From assembly GCA_014871385.1 (NCBI GenBank), contig CM026426.1, positions 18,258,119 through 18,322,118 on the forward strand: DNA of 64,000 nt. Reading direction: 5' to 3'. The notes beneath the pieces are model-generated. The model saw nothing but the letters and a program-made list of their open reading frames with translations, was not told the DNA's origin and did not search any database. The position numbers and the translations under genes were made by a program. Positions 28,292-41,116 of the stretch are shown piece after piece (the stretch's first letter is position 1; each line of letters starts with the position of its first letter). Source of the DNA: Ceratodon purpureus (lineage: Eukaryota; Streptophyta; Bryopsida; Pseudoditrichales; Ditrichaceae).

Positions 28292-31200
28292 CTATGGATA
28301 GCGTGCCATTAATTTGAGATGACCTAGGAGAATCTGTAGGAGCAAGGCATGGAAGACTTGAGTCAATTTCCATTGGAAAAGAAGATGGAGATGAGAGGAA
28401 GGTATGGGTAGAAGTACTCGATTATTATATACACCTAGGGTGGACACTTATGCCCAAATCTATGGCAACCTTGGTTTATCAATTAATAGTCATTACTTAT
28501 TTATGTCATTATTGGACAACCTATTTAAAGAAGGATTAGAATGTACTAAAAAAATAGTCATAGCTTTATCGACACCAAATATTTGACATGGCAAGATACG
28601 ATTATTTAGATTAGGTTTCAGGGCCGACTTTTATAGTGAATTATTAGAGTGAGGATTAACTCTTACAACGGATCTCAAATAATTTAAGAAACTGTAGATT
28701 AACTTAATTTATCTAAGTGGATGTGAACATAATGATCGCACATAGATGTTAATTATGATTGACTTGACAATGATAAATAGGATATCTTTGCTTCTGTATT
28801 GTTAAAAATGATCACTAGATCGAGAGTGAGAGCAGACCGAGAAGTTAAGAGGACTATAGAAAAACAGAGGCGTGTTGAGAGAAGGCAAAGGTTTGAATAA
28901 AGAGAGAGCTTAGGGACGTCGTATAACTTGAGACCAATAGTGGGTAGACGAGAGGGTAATTCATCTAAAAAAACAAGTAGAGGTTCCAAAGGGAATAAGA
29001 CTTTTGATGTTTCACCGGTAGCCCCCATTGTTTTATTCCTAGTTTTGGAGGAAGGAACTTCTGTTGATAGAGGAGACAATGAGGTGATTTTTATTTGCAA
29101 TCCTTATTACTTATATCTAGGACAGATAAGACTCATTAACTCCTCTTTTCTGTTGGCAAGGTCTTTGGCATTCTTTTCAATTCTGAAGTTGGTATCGGAT
29201 GGTGACTTGGAATGTGTTCGACATCTGGAACAGGGACCTACGCAAGAGGAGCGTCAACCAAGCTCAGCCTCGAGTGCATCAACGTCTAATCACACTGGGA
29301 CTCGCGAGCAAGTTACTGACTAGTAACTACCCTTTGTGCTGAGTGCATTCTCTTGTTCTCATGGCGCAGTCGTCCTTTAGACCTAATGTCAACTATGTAG
29401 CTAATGATTGCTTGCCATTGACTTTCGCAGACTCAATAGAGTCAGGGTGAAATTTAGAGGGAAGTTGACGTTGTGGACACTGTCAAACGCAACATGGACA
29501 ATGATGAGCGGAATGTCGGATAAGAGGTAAGCACTTACACTCAAAAATTGAATGTCTATTTACATCATTGTGTAAGCAGATCGTGTGAATCGCTGTAATC
29601 GGAGTGAAGTGGTTCTGAAACCCTAGACTAGAAGTCATTTTGTTTTGGGTTGGAGAACCTTACTGATTCATCCGTAAAGAGTATAACGACCTTGCTAGAT
29701 TTAAGTATTCGGGGTTTTTATGGAGTTTCTTGTAGGTAAACAGGTAGAATAGTGAGCTCAATTCAAAATTTGTGGAAAAATAAATTGTTTGACTCCTCAG
29801 TCTCGGCCTTGAGAGTGACTTTGCAAGGCTGAGAGTGCATTTTGTACACGGTGAGCTCCGCTCGAGAGGGGCTCCCGCCATGGGAGGCACCCCGTGCAGT
29901 AGGGCAAGGGCAAAGCTTGGCTCGAGGCGTTGGGGTGGCTCCCATTGCGAGAGCCCCTCCCGGGCGGGACTCAGCCTGCGTCACCCACGTGTCGACATTC
30001 TCTAACAAATCAGGGGGGAAGCACAATAAAGTGTACCACAAAAGTGCTTAGCTCTTTGTCAATTTCAGCCACTCTCACATATACTAAAGAAAGTGGCATC
30101 AAAATTTAAGAGATGTGAAAAGGGGTTTAGGGTATGGAAAGTAGACTTGAACTCCTATAAGCTCGGTAAATTTCACGAGGAGATTTTACTTTTATGATGT
30201 CGTATGACCACCTTAAAGTCGGAGAAAGTGAATGCAGTCATTTGGAAAAGTGCTTTGAACGGTTGCATACATTGTCCGAATTCACTATGAAGTGACAACA
30301 CAGCCCTCCGTATGTGAATTACGGTCCTAAAAATGAACCAACATACTTTGTATTCAATTATATTCGGGCCTAAAGTACATCCGCAACGTTTTCGTGGTGC
30401 TGTTTTTGGAGCAACTTTTTAGGGGGTAGTTATGAAATTTTATGACATTGAAATGTAATTCCGGGGACATATTTAGAATGTCGAGGGTTGTGGAAAAAAA
30501 AAAAGTGAAAAAATAATATATTTGAAAATTACAGTCCACTTAAAATGCACTTTACAGAAAGTAAAATTGGATATCAAGTGTCTTAGAAGAGCGCCATGAC
30601 GTTCTTGGTAGGTGAGTGCCTTCATGGGAACCTCATTAGTGCCTCACGCATGGGAAGGAGGTTCAGCGTGCGGGGCAACAAATGGTACGCTCAAGCGACG
30701 GTGCAGCCGTCACTCGCAGCTAGGGAATGCAGGGATTTTTTCAATATGATCCATTTTATTCAAATTTGAATAGGTACTGTAATTGAAAGCATAGGCGAGT
30801 CATCATCTGGATCACGGGCAGAGCTGGGTGTCCGAAGTCCTTCAATGATTCCGAAAAGATGCTTAGACGCTTCGTGCCAGTGCGTTGTCGGTGCACATGG
30901 AAGTGCTGCGGCGTAGGGGTGTGGAGTTCTGCTCTAGGGTTTCAGGAGTTTAGGGTTTCGCGGCACTGTGAATCAAAGGGGACGAGGAGGGACGAAGACG
31001 TGCTGAAGATGTCTTCCAACGGGGTACCTGTTGAGTAACATGACTAAGTGCAGTGGCGCGCTAAGGTACAAAGTTCTTGTAATGTCCGAGTAGTGGAATA
31101 CGGTTTAAGCGCGTAGCGTCTCCACTAAGCGCCTTGGGCAGGTGGATGGATCCCGGGAGTGCCTAAGGAAGCTCCACGCAACAGCCAACGACGTTCAACA

Positions 31201-32025
31201 GGTTTGTACCGACAACGATGTTAGGGTTTCAGTGAAAGTTGTGTAGTGGAGAGAATTTACGATGCACGGTTTGTGGAGTGATTGGATACAGATCTGCTGA
31301 GTCTGCATTTCCACATTGTTTTTGTGGCCCTAAAAACGTGTCCTATTAGTAGTCGCGGCGATCCATTGCCTGTAAGTTAGTGTGAGTCCTTATTGTTTCG
31401 CAGTAGAATGATGGGTTACTGTGAATTCGTCAGCTCCTAATGCATCGGTGTTCCGTTCATGTTCTGAGATGTTAGCAGAACCGCCGACATCGAGTTGCGA
31501 CCGAGCAGGGGAGTTCCTAAACCCATCTGAGAGTCTGCACGTGGCTCACATGAAAGGGCATGTGTGCGCATCAGAACATTGAATGACATCGGTTACGTGC
31601 CAGATCAGCTGCGACAAGAGAAAGAACGCGAGTATATATCCTTGAGAGTGAGGTTTTTAATCTGCCCCAATGACGCATGGTGTCCAACAAAGTGTTTCTA
31701 TTCCAATGCCAGTGCTTTTATCTTGCTGTGCTCGAATTCAACTCTAATGCGTGGTCAAGGCTACTGAATTTCAACTACTTCGCACGTTGTTAAACTACAG
31801 TTCATTGCATGGCCCACGCTGGATCATATAAAGTGGAATTCAATGGTCGTCAGTATTGCTAGAGTTCATTTTGCAAATGCTAAAATTGAATGGGTTTTTG
31901 CCAAGCTGCGGCTGAAGAGGCGACAGCATTGACGATGGGCAGGTGGTTACATAACTACATATGGCATGGACATAGCACAGTAACCATCGGAGTGAGGGGT
32001 TTTGCTTCTTTGGCCATTGTTCAGG
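28292..32025. other. Gene-poor stretch with a foldback and unassigned frames
   Basis: An open plus frame at 28,928-29,323 (131 codons, Ser-rich end) has no recognisable domain. 30,050-32,025 shows no long coding frame; it may include the promoter and 5' end of the transposase-like element starting at 32,026. Confidence 0.45.
29867..29958. repeat. Imperfect inverted repeat (27-bp arms, 38-bp loop)
   Basis: The arm at 29,867-29,893 starts AGGGGCTCCCGCCATGGGAG. Its reverse complement is at 29,932-29,958, with four mismatches in 27 bp. The block is far richer in GC than its surroundings, so it could fold strongly or be a small foldback element. Confidence 0.8.
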
Positions 32026-35000
32026 ATGGGTTCGAAGAAGAACAAGCAGGCGAAGCTGTCCCTAAACGCGAGGAGGGAGCAGAAGATGGAGCAAAGCCAG
32101 CGTAGGGAGATGGAGATTCGGAAGCGCAACGAGCAGGAGCGCCGTCGGGTGTCGAGGTGAGGCAGATGGATTTCTGCAGTGCCGAGACTTGGAACTTGAA
32201 TGTGTGCGAACAGTGGATACCAAACAGACCTGATGTTCTTTTTTTCTTTCCATCGCCAGTGTGCCTTGGGGGCTTAAGGGCGGGACGTTGTCTCCTTCAG
32301 ATCTAAGTGGGGAAAAGAAGAGTGGAGGTCTACGGATGGAGAATTATAAGAGTGCCACCTTCACAGATTTGAATTGTGGGACTGCGCCGGGCTGAGCAGA
32401 AACGCGACTTTCACAGGACATGGCAAGCACGGAGCGGGACGGATGATAGTGTGTTAGCAAGAGACAATGGGATTGCCGCAGGACCATCGGAAGGACGCTG
32501 CGGAGTTATTCCAGAGGATAGGGCGGAGGATAGTGGGGATGTGGAAGGGGGGGAAACCAGTGATCTTGATGCAGCCGGAGAGCCCAGCGGGGCACAGACC
32601 GCAGAGGAAACAGACGTAGATGCTCAGGCAGTTGACTCCACGGGTGACGAGGGCGGCGATGTTGACGGGGACAATCTGACTCCACGCAACCGGAAATGCT
32701 CGTGGGCAGCTTCCAAGGTTCTAAATTAGTTGCAGAGCGTCTTTGACAGAGGGTTGACAGAGGAAGAAAAAAAAATTGTGTTGCACAAGTGCTTCTCAAA
32801 TGAGCGCATCAAGGCAGTTGATCCTGAGCTAGCGATGGCTGTTCAGAAGTTGCGCTATGTGGCTACCACCACGGTCCAAAGTTTAAGAAGGGCTTTAGAG
32901 ACAATACGCTCTACATGCATTCGTGGAAAATCTAAGGTAAGGAACATTGTATTGACAGCTGCAGTCTCAAAAGGCGACTCTGTGCGAGGGATTTGCAAGG
33001 CATTAGGAGCGTCTCGGTATCTTGTGAGGAAAGCTTTCCAGCGGCGTGAGGTCGTTGATGAAACTGGGGAAAATCTCTGGGACGGGGGGGGGGGGGGGGG
33101 GGGGGGTAGAAAGCGATGGAGCTTAGTGCGGAGGATCAAGGTGCAGTCTGTTCGTGGTGGAAGAATGAGACAACCGTCTCTCCTAACAAGCGGGATGTGA
33201 AGAGGCGACGTATTGGTCCAAAGGAGCACGAGGATCATGCGACCCATTACCTACAAGTCTCCCAAGTACACACAAAGAACTCTCGGCTTTCCGCATGCGT
33301 CTTGTCCTATCAGGTGGGGAAATCATTCGGAGTAGTACATGGTGATCAGAGAGCACTAGTATCTTGCCTAGGACATGTCGCTGGTTTGAGAACTAGGCTG
33401 CTGATGTCGCGAAGTGCAGTAGCAGTGAGAAAGAATACTGAAGAACGCAGGACGATGAGTACACTCTGATTTCCATTTTCGTGGCAGTTGGAATCTCACG
33501 CAAGGTTCAGGGACGCCAATGAGCAAAGCAGGGTTGGGCTCAGGACTTTTGAGCTATTGAAGCCGTTCTACGTGAGGAGGTTGAAGGAATGGAATACTTG
33601 TGCTTGCAGGTACCACTGCGAGATAGCGGAGTTGAGAATTGGGTGGAATAATATGCGGACAGCTAGTAAGGGGATCCACGGTCGGCACTGTGTGTGCGAG
33701 TGCGACGTCTGCAGGAGACCGGGAAATGGAGGGCCGGAGAACTGGAAGGAGCTCCCGCTGCTTGTGACGCCGAGCTGTCCCACTTCAGTGGGGTGACAGA
33801 CATGTGGTATAGTGTGTTATGCCTAGTGGAGGAGGATGGGTGGCACGCACCAAAATGCATTAAGGGCACTTGCGAGATGTGCGGAGTGGACATGCTCCAG
33901 CTCTGTCCTAGAGAAGTTGACGCTACTGTTCCTCTCATCGTGCAGTGGCACAATTTCGAGGACGTGGTGCACGGAGTGACTAAGGCTGGGAAGGAAAACA
34001 AGGTCTTGCGGATGATCTATTAGACTACGGGGGCTCCAGACTTCCTGAAGTATTTGACACAAAAGTTGCGGCCCTTCATTGTGCATAACTACATTGCGAA
34101 GTGGCAAGCGGAGCAATACAAGATCTCGCTTGATACATTTCCTCCTGATTCAATTTTATCTGCTGTTGATTTTGCAGAGAACTACACTTTCCAGCCGTAT
34201 CAGGAAATTCAGTCTATGCACTGGCTACAACACCAAATTACTATACTCGTGCATATATGCTACCGGTGGAACCGTGTGTATCTTGCAGACCGTACATCTG
34301 ATGCCCCGAAGCTTCTCACCGAGTATCACTACTATATAAGTGATGGCATGGAGCATGATACGCTTTTTGTGCAACATTGTTTCGCGTTGCATTGGAAGCA
34401 TATCACGGACCGAGGGATCGTACCGAACGAACATATTGTTTGGTCAGACGGCTGCGCGGCACAGTTCAAGTCCAGGCGGTGCTGGTATCATGTGTCGAGG
34501 TAATCAGTAACGTGCCCATTGGTAAATGCGCTATTATGTAAATTGTCATTGGGGGATTTACAACTATGGTATAATATTGACAGGATCACTTGTTTGTTTC
34601 TGCGGGGGTATAGGTATCCTTCCACGATAGTGATGCGAGGGTTACAGAATGGGTGTCGAATGGTCTGGTCGTATTTTGGAAGTGGCCATGGAAAGGGCCT
34701 ACATGATGGGGCAGGGGCCATGCTGAAGTGTCCAATAAGGGCGGAGGAGATGAATTTCAATTCGAGAACTAAACTTCAGAGTGCCGCAGATGTTGTTAGC
34801 TTTTGCAATCGGAAAGAGGAGGAGCATCGGGCTTACGGTAACGCGAGGAGGAGACTAATTCGATACTTCCATCTGATTGCGCCAGATGCAGTGGACAGAA
34901 CTCGGGACTTGGACTGCCGCGCGATACCAGGCACACGATCGGTTCACTCAGAGTTGTCAGTTTCCCCAACCAATGTCACATACCTGCATATCCAACAACT

Positions 35001-35912
35001 TGCATGTTTTTGTGTTGAGTGCATGGACGACAATCCCATGCTGTGCTCGAAGTAGGAGCACGTGCGACATTGGGCATTACAACTGTTGCAGCCGCTTACG
35101 CCTATTGCTGTGAGTCACCGACCTCTCTCCTTTCTCAATGTCGATTTTGCTTGTGGGGTGGAAGTGGATGCTTAGACACTTGAGAGAGAGAGAGTCGTTT
35201 GGGTACTGGGAGTTGTTGTTTCAGAGTAGGCTTCAGCGTATCCAAGTGCTAACAGAAACGCGAATTGTGCACTGCGTCCATTTGGCAGAGGGCATCGACG
35301 GGGACTCGGCAACAGAGAGCAGGCGAGCTTCTTGCGGGAGAATCATCAATACTTGGAGTCACACCAGCGCGCGAGGCGGGTGAGGCATGCGCCGAGGACC
35401 CTGCAGTCACTTTGTTGATGGCCCAGGGAGACATGCCGGAAGTAGAGGAGGGTGCTCAGTTCGAGGACGACCTGGTGGATGAGGGCGAGGACGAAGCCGA
35501 CCTAGACTCAGAGGCTGAACGAGTGGAAACGGGAGATACGTATGTGGTGTACACCGATCGACTTGAGAACGGGGACAGATTTTTTTTGGTTTTGTGTGAC
35601 ATGCCAGTGCATAACAACAATGCAACCTTCACCGATGGCTGGGGTTGTACGTGGCCAAAGGACACAATGCTCATTAGTGGGACATATTATCGTAGGCTTC
35701 CTAGCGTGGGGCGTGTGGCAGCTTCGTACAGATATGAGCTCCTAGAGGATGAGCCCAAAGCGTGGAACTACTCGCATCTAGTGGTACAGTCTAAGGTTGA
35801 GCTGTTGCAGTACAAAAGCAGCAAAAGAAATCCTAGATTCAAGATGACGGAGGAGACAAGGGAGGCCATTCTCTCGAATGTAGACGAGCGACAGTCATAC
35901 AATGCACACTGA
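32026..35912 (+). pseudogene. Transposase-like protein, DFAEN / SDG / SGHGKG family, multi-exon, disrupted
   Basis: The proposed first exon is 32026-32156, a very basic Arg/Lys/Glu-rich peptide (MGSKKNKQAK) ending at a GTGAG donor. An acidic segment follows (32,376-32,729). Then come a helical region (32,730-33,080), SPNKRDVKRRRIGPKEH, a Cys-rich block (ACRYHCEIAELR, HCVCECDVC), and the core: SAVDFAENYTFQPYQE, ISDGMEHDTLF, VWSDGCAAQFKSRRCW; an intron from 34,501; then SYFGSGHGKGLHDGAGAMLK. A C-terminal block follows to 35,912 (NPRFKMTEETREAILSNV). This motif set is known to me from uncharacterised animal proteins thought to be transposon-derived; Asp in DFAEN and in SDG may be catalytic (inference). 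Breaks include an in-frame TAG at about 32,727, a frame change after the poly-G run at 33,084, TAG near 34,021 and TAG at 35,053. Terminal repeats were not found. Confidence 0.65.
33084..33106 (+). repeat. Run of 23 G inside a coding region
   Basis: An uninterrupted G homopolymer follows TGGGAC in the transposase-like gene. The reading frame before it differs from the one supported after it, so the run either carries a real frameshift or is miscounted. Confidence 0.95.
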
Positions 35913-37002
35913 GAGCAGATTTAATTTGGTGCGGGAGCTGCTCCTCACCATCCTGATGAGCAGTCAGGTGCCATTTTCTTCGCTGACGAAATTGATGTGG
36001 TCGGAACGAATAGGTATTTTTGGTCTTTTCTCGATCATGTAGGACTGGATTTGAAAATCGAGCCTGCTCTCTTCAATCCTTGCTCCTCGACCCAAGTAAT
36101 TGTTATGACTGAATCTGTTGCTATTTGCAAGACTGAATTTGGTATAGTGTAGTGGAAGTCCAACAGCTGGATGGTGCATGCGCATGTTCTCTTCGATCTT
36201 GTTACGGTCCTTGCCTCAGGGTTTAAGTATATGGATGGGTTTTCTGATCTTCAGTTGTTGTTCCAATACAGATACGGTGCACGTTGCGGTGGAGAGCGTG
36301 AAATTCAGACGACCGCGATGGATTTAGATTCTGAGTTGGACTGTTTTGATGCTTGCGATGACGTTCTAACGTGTAGGAGTGTCCTGTGTCCGTAGCCCTT
36401 CTGCCCTTCATCTTACCTTATTACATATGTATATTCTACATAAGCGTCAGATGGTCGAAATGCTGCGCTATGTAAACCATGACGTTGCAGGGAGCAATGA
36501 CGTTCGGAATACCTGTGGCAACATACCTTCCAGAGAACGCGAATACATTCTGAATGCCCCTGCTTACTGCAATCTCATGGTTTACATGGCGCGGAGTTCG
36601 CCATGAGAGTATGCGTCATTTCGTCCGTAAGTATGTCACCTTCGCGTTTGTGTTCACTTAAGGGCAGATGATCGTAGTTGCCTATGGCCTCTGATAATTC
36701 ACAGCCAAAGTGCTATTTGCTGTAAGGTGTATGAAAAGCTTAACCTTGGAGACTGAGCTATGGCAGAAGCTGGCAGGTTTGGGTCGGCACTGGCAGATGC
36801 GCTCTAAATGGTTGCATGTCATATTCTGCATTTAATACTCCAAAGGAAGTCAGTGCAGCTTGTTCCTAATTAGTTGGTATCCAAATGCAAGAGTATTTTC
36901 AGTACTCGTAAGAAAAGGATCACGTATCCTTTTTATGTGTACACGGTGAAATGGAGAGTTGTGTACTCCTTTGTGCATTTATGTACTGAACATTGTGAAC
37001 AT
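35913..37002. other. No recognisable gene
   Basis: Between the transposase-like gene and the CYP59-like exons. Short plus frames at 36,171-36,606 and 36,874-36,990 have no known domain. The cyclophilin domain expected upstream of the CYP59 exons was looked for and not seen. Confidence 0.5.
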
Positions 37003-38024
37003 GAACATGGAGAGGAGGTTCGATTGGAAGACGATTGGGTTGCAATGGATGAGACCATGGACCCAGAGGATATTGAAAAGTCCCTTCGCAAGAAGGAAGC
37101 CTAGTCATGAGCAGTTGTTTTAGAAATGGTGAGTACTTTATGTTAATTTTTTTGCTGGATCCTTCTACTGTATTAAGAAAGATGTTCACTCAAAGCTCTT
37201 TTGGGTCAGCCTGGACTCGAAGTATATCATATCATAAGGAACATGTGCTGATTGTGTGAATACTCTATTGCTCTGTTTCGAAATCTATTTTTACTGATTT
37301 TTTTCTACTTCTTCTCTTTTCTTGCTATTTTTTTCTGCAGAAGCGGCTTATACATATACCTTGTGAACATGCACTTATAGTTGTTTGCACTTTCGCAGAT
37401 TGAGGATCTTCCAGAAGCAGATATGAGAGCCTCCAGAGAACATTTTGTTTGTTTGCAAGCTGAACCCTATTACTGAGGTAATCATGCACAATAACCAGGA
37501 AATATAAAATAACATCTTCTCTTACTTTCGTTAATATTTTGTCTGACGAGTTTCAGGGTTCTGATAATAAAACACATGCATGGGGATGGGGGATGCCTGC
37601 AGGAAGGTGATCTTGAACTAATCTTCGAGCGTTTTGGCAAAGTCAAGTCGTAAGAGCATCCCCAATGGTTCGCGCCATTGGGGACGCGCTAACGGGAAGT
37701 GGCGCGGGCCGTAAGCCAGCGCGCGACTGCTTGGGGGGCCGCGGCCCCAATGGTCGCACGCTACCCCGCCCCCCAAGCGTCGTTGGCGTGGCGAGGTGGC
37801 AGGGCGGGCCCCGACCTGGGTGCCCTCGTGGCTGGGTTTGGGCGGGTAGGGGGGGGTCGGCATTGAGCTTGATTTTGCTGCGCTCACTCTCTGTTCCGCT
37901 TGGAAATGAACTGCCACCTTGTTTGAGTTTTTTGTGTTCTGGTTTAGTTGTGGCAGGCTGCTGCTGTGATTTTTTGTGAAGCCTCTGGATTTGAATTTGT
38001 TTATTTACTTTGGGAGGGGCAGTC

Positions 38025-39346
38025 ATGGAGTCTTGGGAGGATGAGCTTGAGAGGAGTCTTGGTATGGAAATAGGGTTTGAAGAAGATATGGAGGATGAGC
38101 TTGAGAGTGATTTTTTTTCCAGACGGTTGATGGTGTGACAAGTGAGCTTTTGGGGGAGCCCTCTTCACCTCCAAAGGTGGGTGGGAGTGTGCCCGGTCGG
38201 GCATATGTGTTTAGGAATAGGGAGCACTGTCACGATCTTCTTTGGGAGGATTATTTCTCTGAGAATCCGACGTACGGCCCAAGGAAGTTCAGGAGGCGTT
38301 ATAGGATGCGGAGGGAGCTCTTCACAAGAATTGTTGAGGCGGTTGTCAGGTTTGATCCATGGTTTAGGCAAAGTGTGGATGCTGCAGGTCGTTTAGGGTT
38401 ATCTTCTTTGCAGAAATGCACTGCCGCCATCCGTATGCTGGCTTACGGTGTGGCGGCAGATGCATGTGATGAGTATGTGAAGTTGGGTGAATCCACTGCT
38501 CAGGAAAGCATGACCACGTTTGTGATTGCCATTAGAGGATGCTTTGAGGAGGTTTATTTGAGGCAGCCTACACGACAAGATATAGAGAAGCAGATGGCTA
38601 TCAATGAGAAGCGGGGATTTCCAGGGATGTTTGGGAGCCTCGATTGCATGCATTGGACTTGGAAGAATTGTCCCGTGGCTTGGCAGGGACAATTCCAGGA
38701 CAAGGATAAGAATAGAAGCATCATTTTGGAGGCTGTGGCAGATCAGAGCTTATGGATATGGCATGCTTTTTTTGGGTTGCCTGGAGGCAACAACGACATT
38801 AATGTTTTGGATAGTTCTCCATTTCTTCTAAACCTCCTGCGAGGTGCTGGACAGGACATCAGTTTCGAGGTTAGTGGACATACTTATCCCCGGTACTATT
38901 TTTTAGCTGATGGCATCTACCCAGCATGGGCATGTTTTGTACAGCCTATTCATGAGCCGCAGGGAGAGATGAAGGAGCACTTTGCAAAGTGCCAAGAAGG
39001 TGCCCGCAAAGATGTTGAGAGGGCCTTCGGGGTGTTGCAAGCTAGGTGGGAGATCATCAAAAATCCCGTGAGACAGTGGAATTTGGGAGTGATAGAAAAC
39101 ATTATGATGGCTTGCATAATTATGCACAATATGATCTTGGAGGATGAAAAGGGTCTTCATCTAGAGCCGTTTGTTGATTTGGGGGGTCCATGCCAGAGAA
39201 CTCCTATCCCATTCACATTCCATGATTTGCAGAGTGGCACTAGGGAGATAGAAAATGTTGAGACACATTTTGCATTGCGAAATGATTTGATAGACCATTT
39301 GTGGATGTTGAGGGGGCAAAGAGGGAGACTAGGTCTAGGACAATGA
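38025..39346 (+). CDS. PIF/Harbinger DDE transposase
   Basis: Cuts and pastes the element. The main frame, from 38135, encodes 403 residues with the DDE_Tnp_4 layout: a helix-turn-helix-like N-terminal part (PRKFRRRYRMRRELFTRIVE); first Asp in GMFGSLDCMHWTWKNCP (about residue 170); GLPGGNNDINVLDSSPF; second Asp in YYFLADGIYPAW; and Glu in GARKDVERAFGVLQARW. An upstream ATG at 38025 opens an acidic stretch (MESWEDELERSLGMEIG) that would join the main frame if the T run at 38,110-38,117 had one more T. So either there is a one-base frameshift, or translation starts at 38135. No other stop is seen, so the enzyme may be recent. Confidence 0.93.
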
Positions 39347-41116
39347 AAATGTATCTCTTTATTGTGAATAAAATCTTGCATTCAAGTTCAAGCCTTGTCC
39401 AAAATTCCTGAAATCATACATTTGGCTATCTCCAATGGAGGGGTGATGACCATCTAAGGGAAAAGTGGCTCCTACAGGATACATGGGAGGGGGTTGTGCA
39501 AATGATGTTTGTCTACTCTACTCAAACCCGTGTGTATGAGTGGGAGGAGTCATTCCAAATTGAGTATTTGGAATGCATTGGGAGTCTTCCCAGTCATCTC
39601 CTTGTCCATCATCTGTACAGCCCGAAATTGAGCATTATTCACAGTCAAACAAGCAACAAAAACAGGACAGACATCAAGCTGACCATTGCTACAAATAGGA
39701 AAAAAAAATTAAGTAGTAAAACAACTCCAAGCCATCAATCAGGGCATACTTTGAGCTTAATGCACAAAAACCATGCAGTCACAACGAGCACAGGGGAATT
39801 CAAACAGCAACAACATCATACATGGTGATTTAAAAAAAATAATTAAAAAAAAGAAAAAAAAAAAAAAAGAAAGAGATACTAACGACTGAGACTGCGCTGT
39901 GACTGAAGAGAGAGGGTGAGTGAAACCTTCGGGTTGGGATCAGGGGGTGTGGTTAGACAGGAGCGCTTTCAGGGAAAACAATGATGCGAGGACCAAATTA
40001 AAGAAAGACAGAGATACAAGAAAAACGCAAAAGAAAAAAAAAAAAAAAAAAAGAAAAAAAACAGACTGCAGAGTGGAAGGAGAGAGTCACCGAAGGCATG
40101 AAGTTCCTGGAGGAGCGACGAGATGGAGAATAGGAATTTGATGAGAGAATAGGGAGACTTCATTAAAAATGAAAATAAAAGAAAAAAAAAACAACCAAAC
40201 CGACAGAAAGCAGCGACGGTGAGGGCTGAGTTGATAACAAACGATTCAGAGAGATGGAGAGCTTCAGCCGAGTGAGGAGCAGAACATCAAAGTGGAAAAA
40301 AGAATTAAAAAAAAAAAGAATGGAGAGCCAGCTGATACTAAAGCTTGAGAGTGAGCGTTTGTTAGGGAGAGATTCCGAGAGGGGAAGAGCGTGAGAGAGA
40401 TAGCAGCAGAGAATAACCGAAACAAACCGGCACAGAAAAGCAGAGAAATAGCAGAGAATAGCAGCAGAGAATAGCAGAGAAAAAAAAAACAAACCGAAAC
40501 AATCTGAGAGACACAGATTCAAAGGAGTGAGGGAGAGGGAGAGGGAGAGTGCACATATACAAACCGAGAGGAGAGTGCACAGAGAGATTGTGAAACAAGG
40601 TGAGAGAGAAAAAAAAAACCAAAAACCGAAACAAGATGAGGGAGAGGAGCAGAGAGGGGCGAGGGTTCGGGAGAGGGAGAGTGCACAGACAGAAACCGAG
40701 AGGGGAGACTTCAAGAGCAATCCAGAGAGATTGTGAAACAAAAAAAAAAAAAAAAAAAAACAAAAACCGAAACAAGGTGAGAGAGAGGGCATGAGAGGGG
40801 CGAGGGTTCGGGAGAGGGAAAGTGCACAGACAGAAACCGAGAGGGGAGATTTCAAGAGCGATTCAGAGAGATGGTGAAACAAAAAGAAAAAAAAAAAAGA
40901 AAAAAACGAACAGAGAGAAGGTGAGATCGAGGGCATGAGAGGGGCGAGGGTTCGGGAGAGGGAGACTGAGAGACGCTGAGAGAGAGATTGCTCTGAACCT
41001 AAACACAAAGAGGGTCGAAAACGCAAGAAAAAAAAAAAAAACGAAGCAAGCAGGCTGTGCCAACAGTCGCACTTTGCGAGGGTTCTGAAGAGGGAGAGCT
41101 TTCGAGGGGGGATTCC
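39347..41116. repeat. GA-rich, poly-A-laced spacer of Harbinger element with 130-bp tandem units
   Basis: Between the two convergent genes. From about 40,500 to 40,990 a unit of roughly 120-140 bp recurs three to four times: GCGAGGGTTCGGGAGAGGG, GTGCACAGACAGAAACCGAG, AGAGCRATYCAGAGAGAT and GTGAAACAAA followed by an A run. Long open frames on the minus strand here are translations of the C/T-rich complement. Confidence 0.85.

Noticed and set aside
29660-30051. Overlapping frames on both strands in the foldback region
   Set aside because: Caused by the GC-rich inverted repeat; no domain on either strand.
40163-41026. Long minus frame (287 codons, Ser/Leu/Phe-rich) in the Harbinger spacer
   Set aside because: It is the complement of GA-rich tandem repeats with A runs; the peptide repeats with the DNA unit and has no domain.
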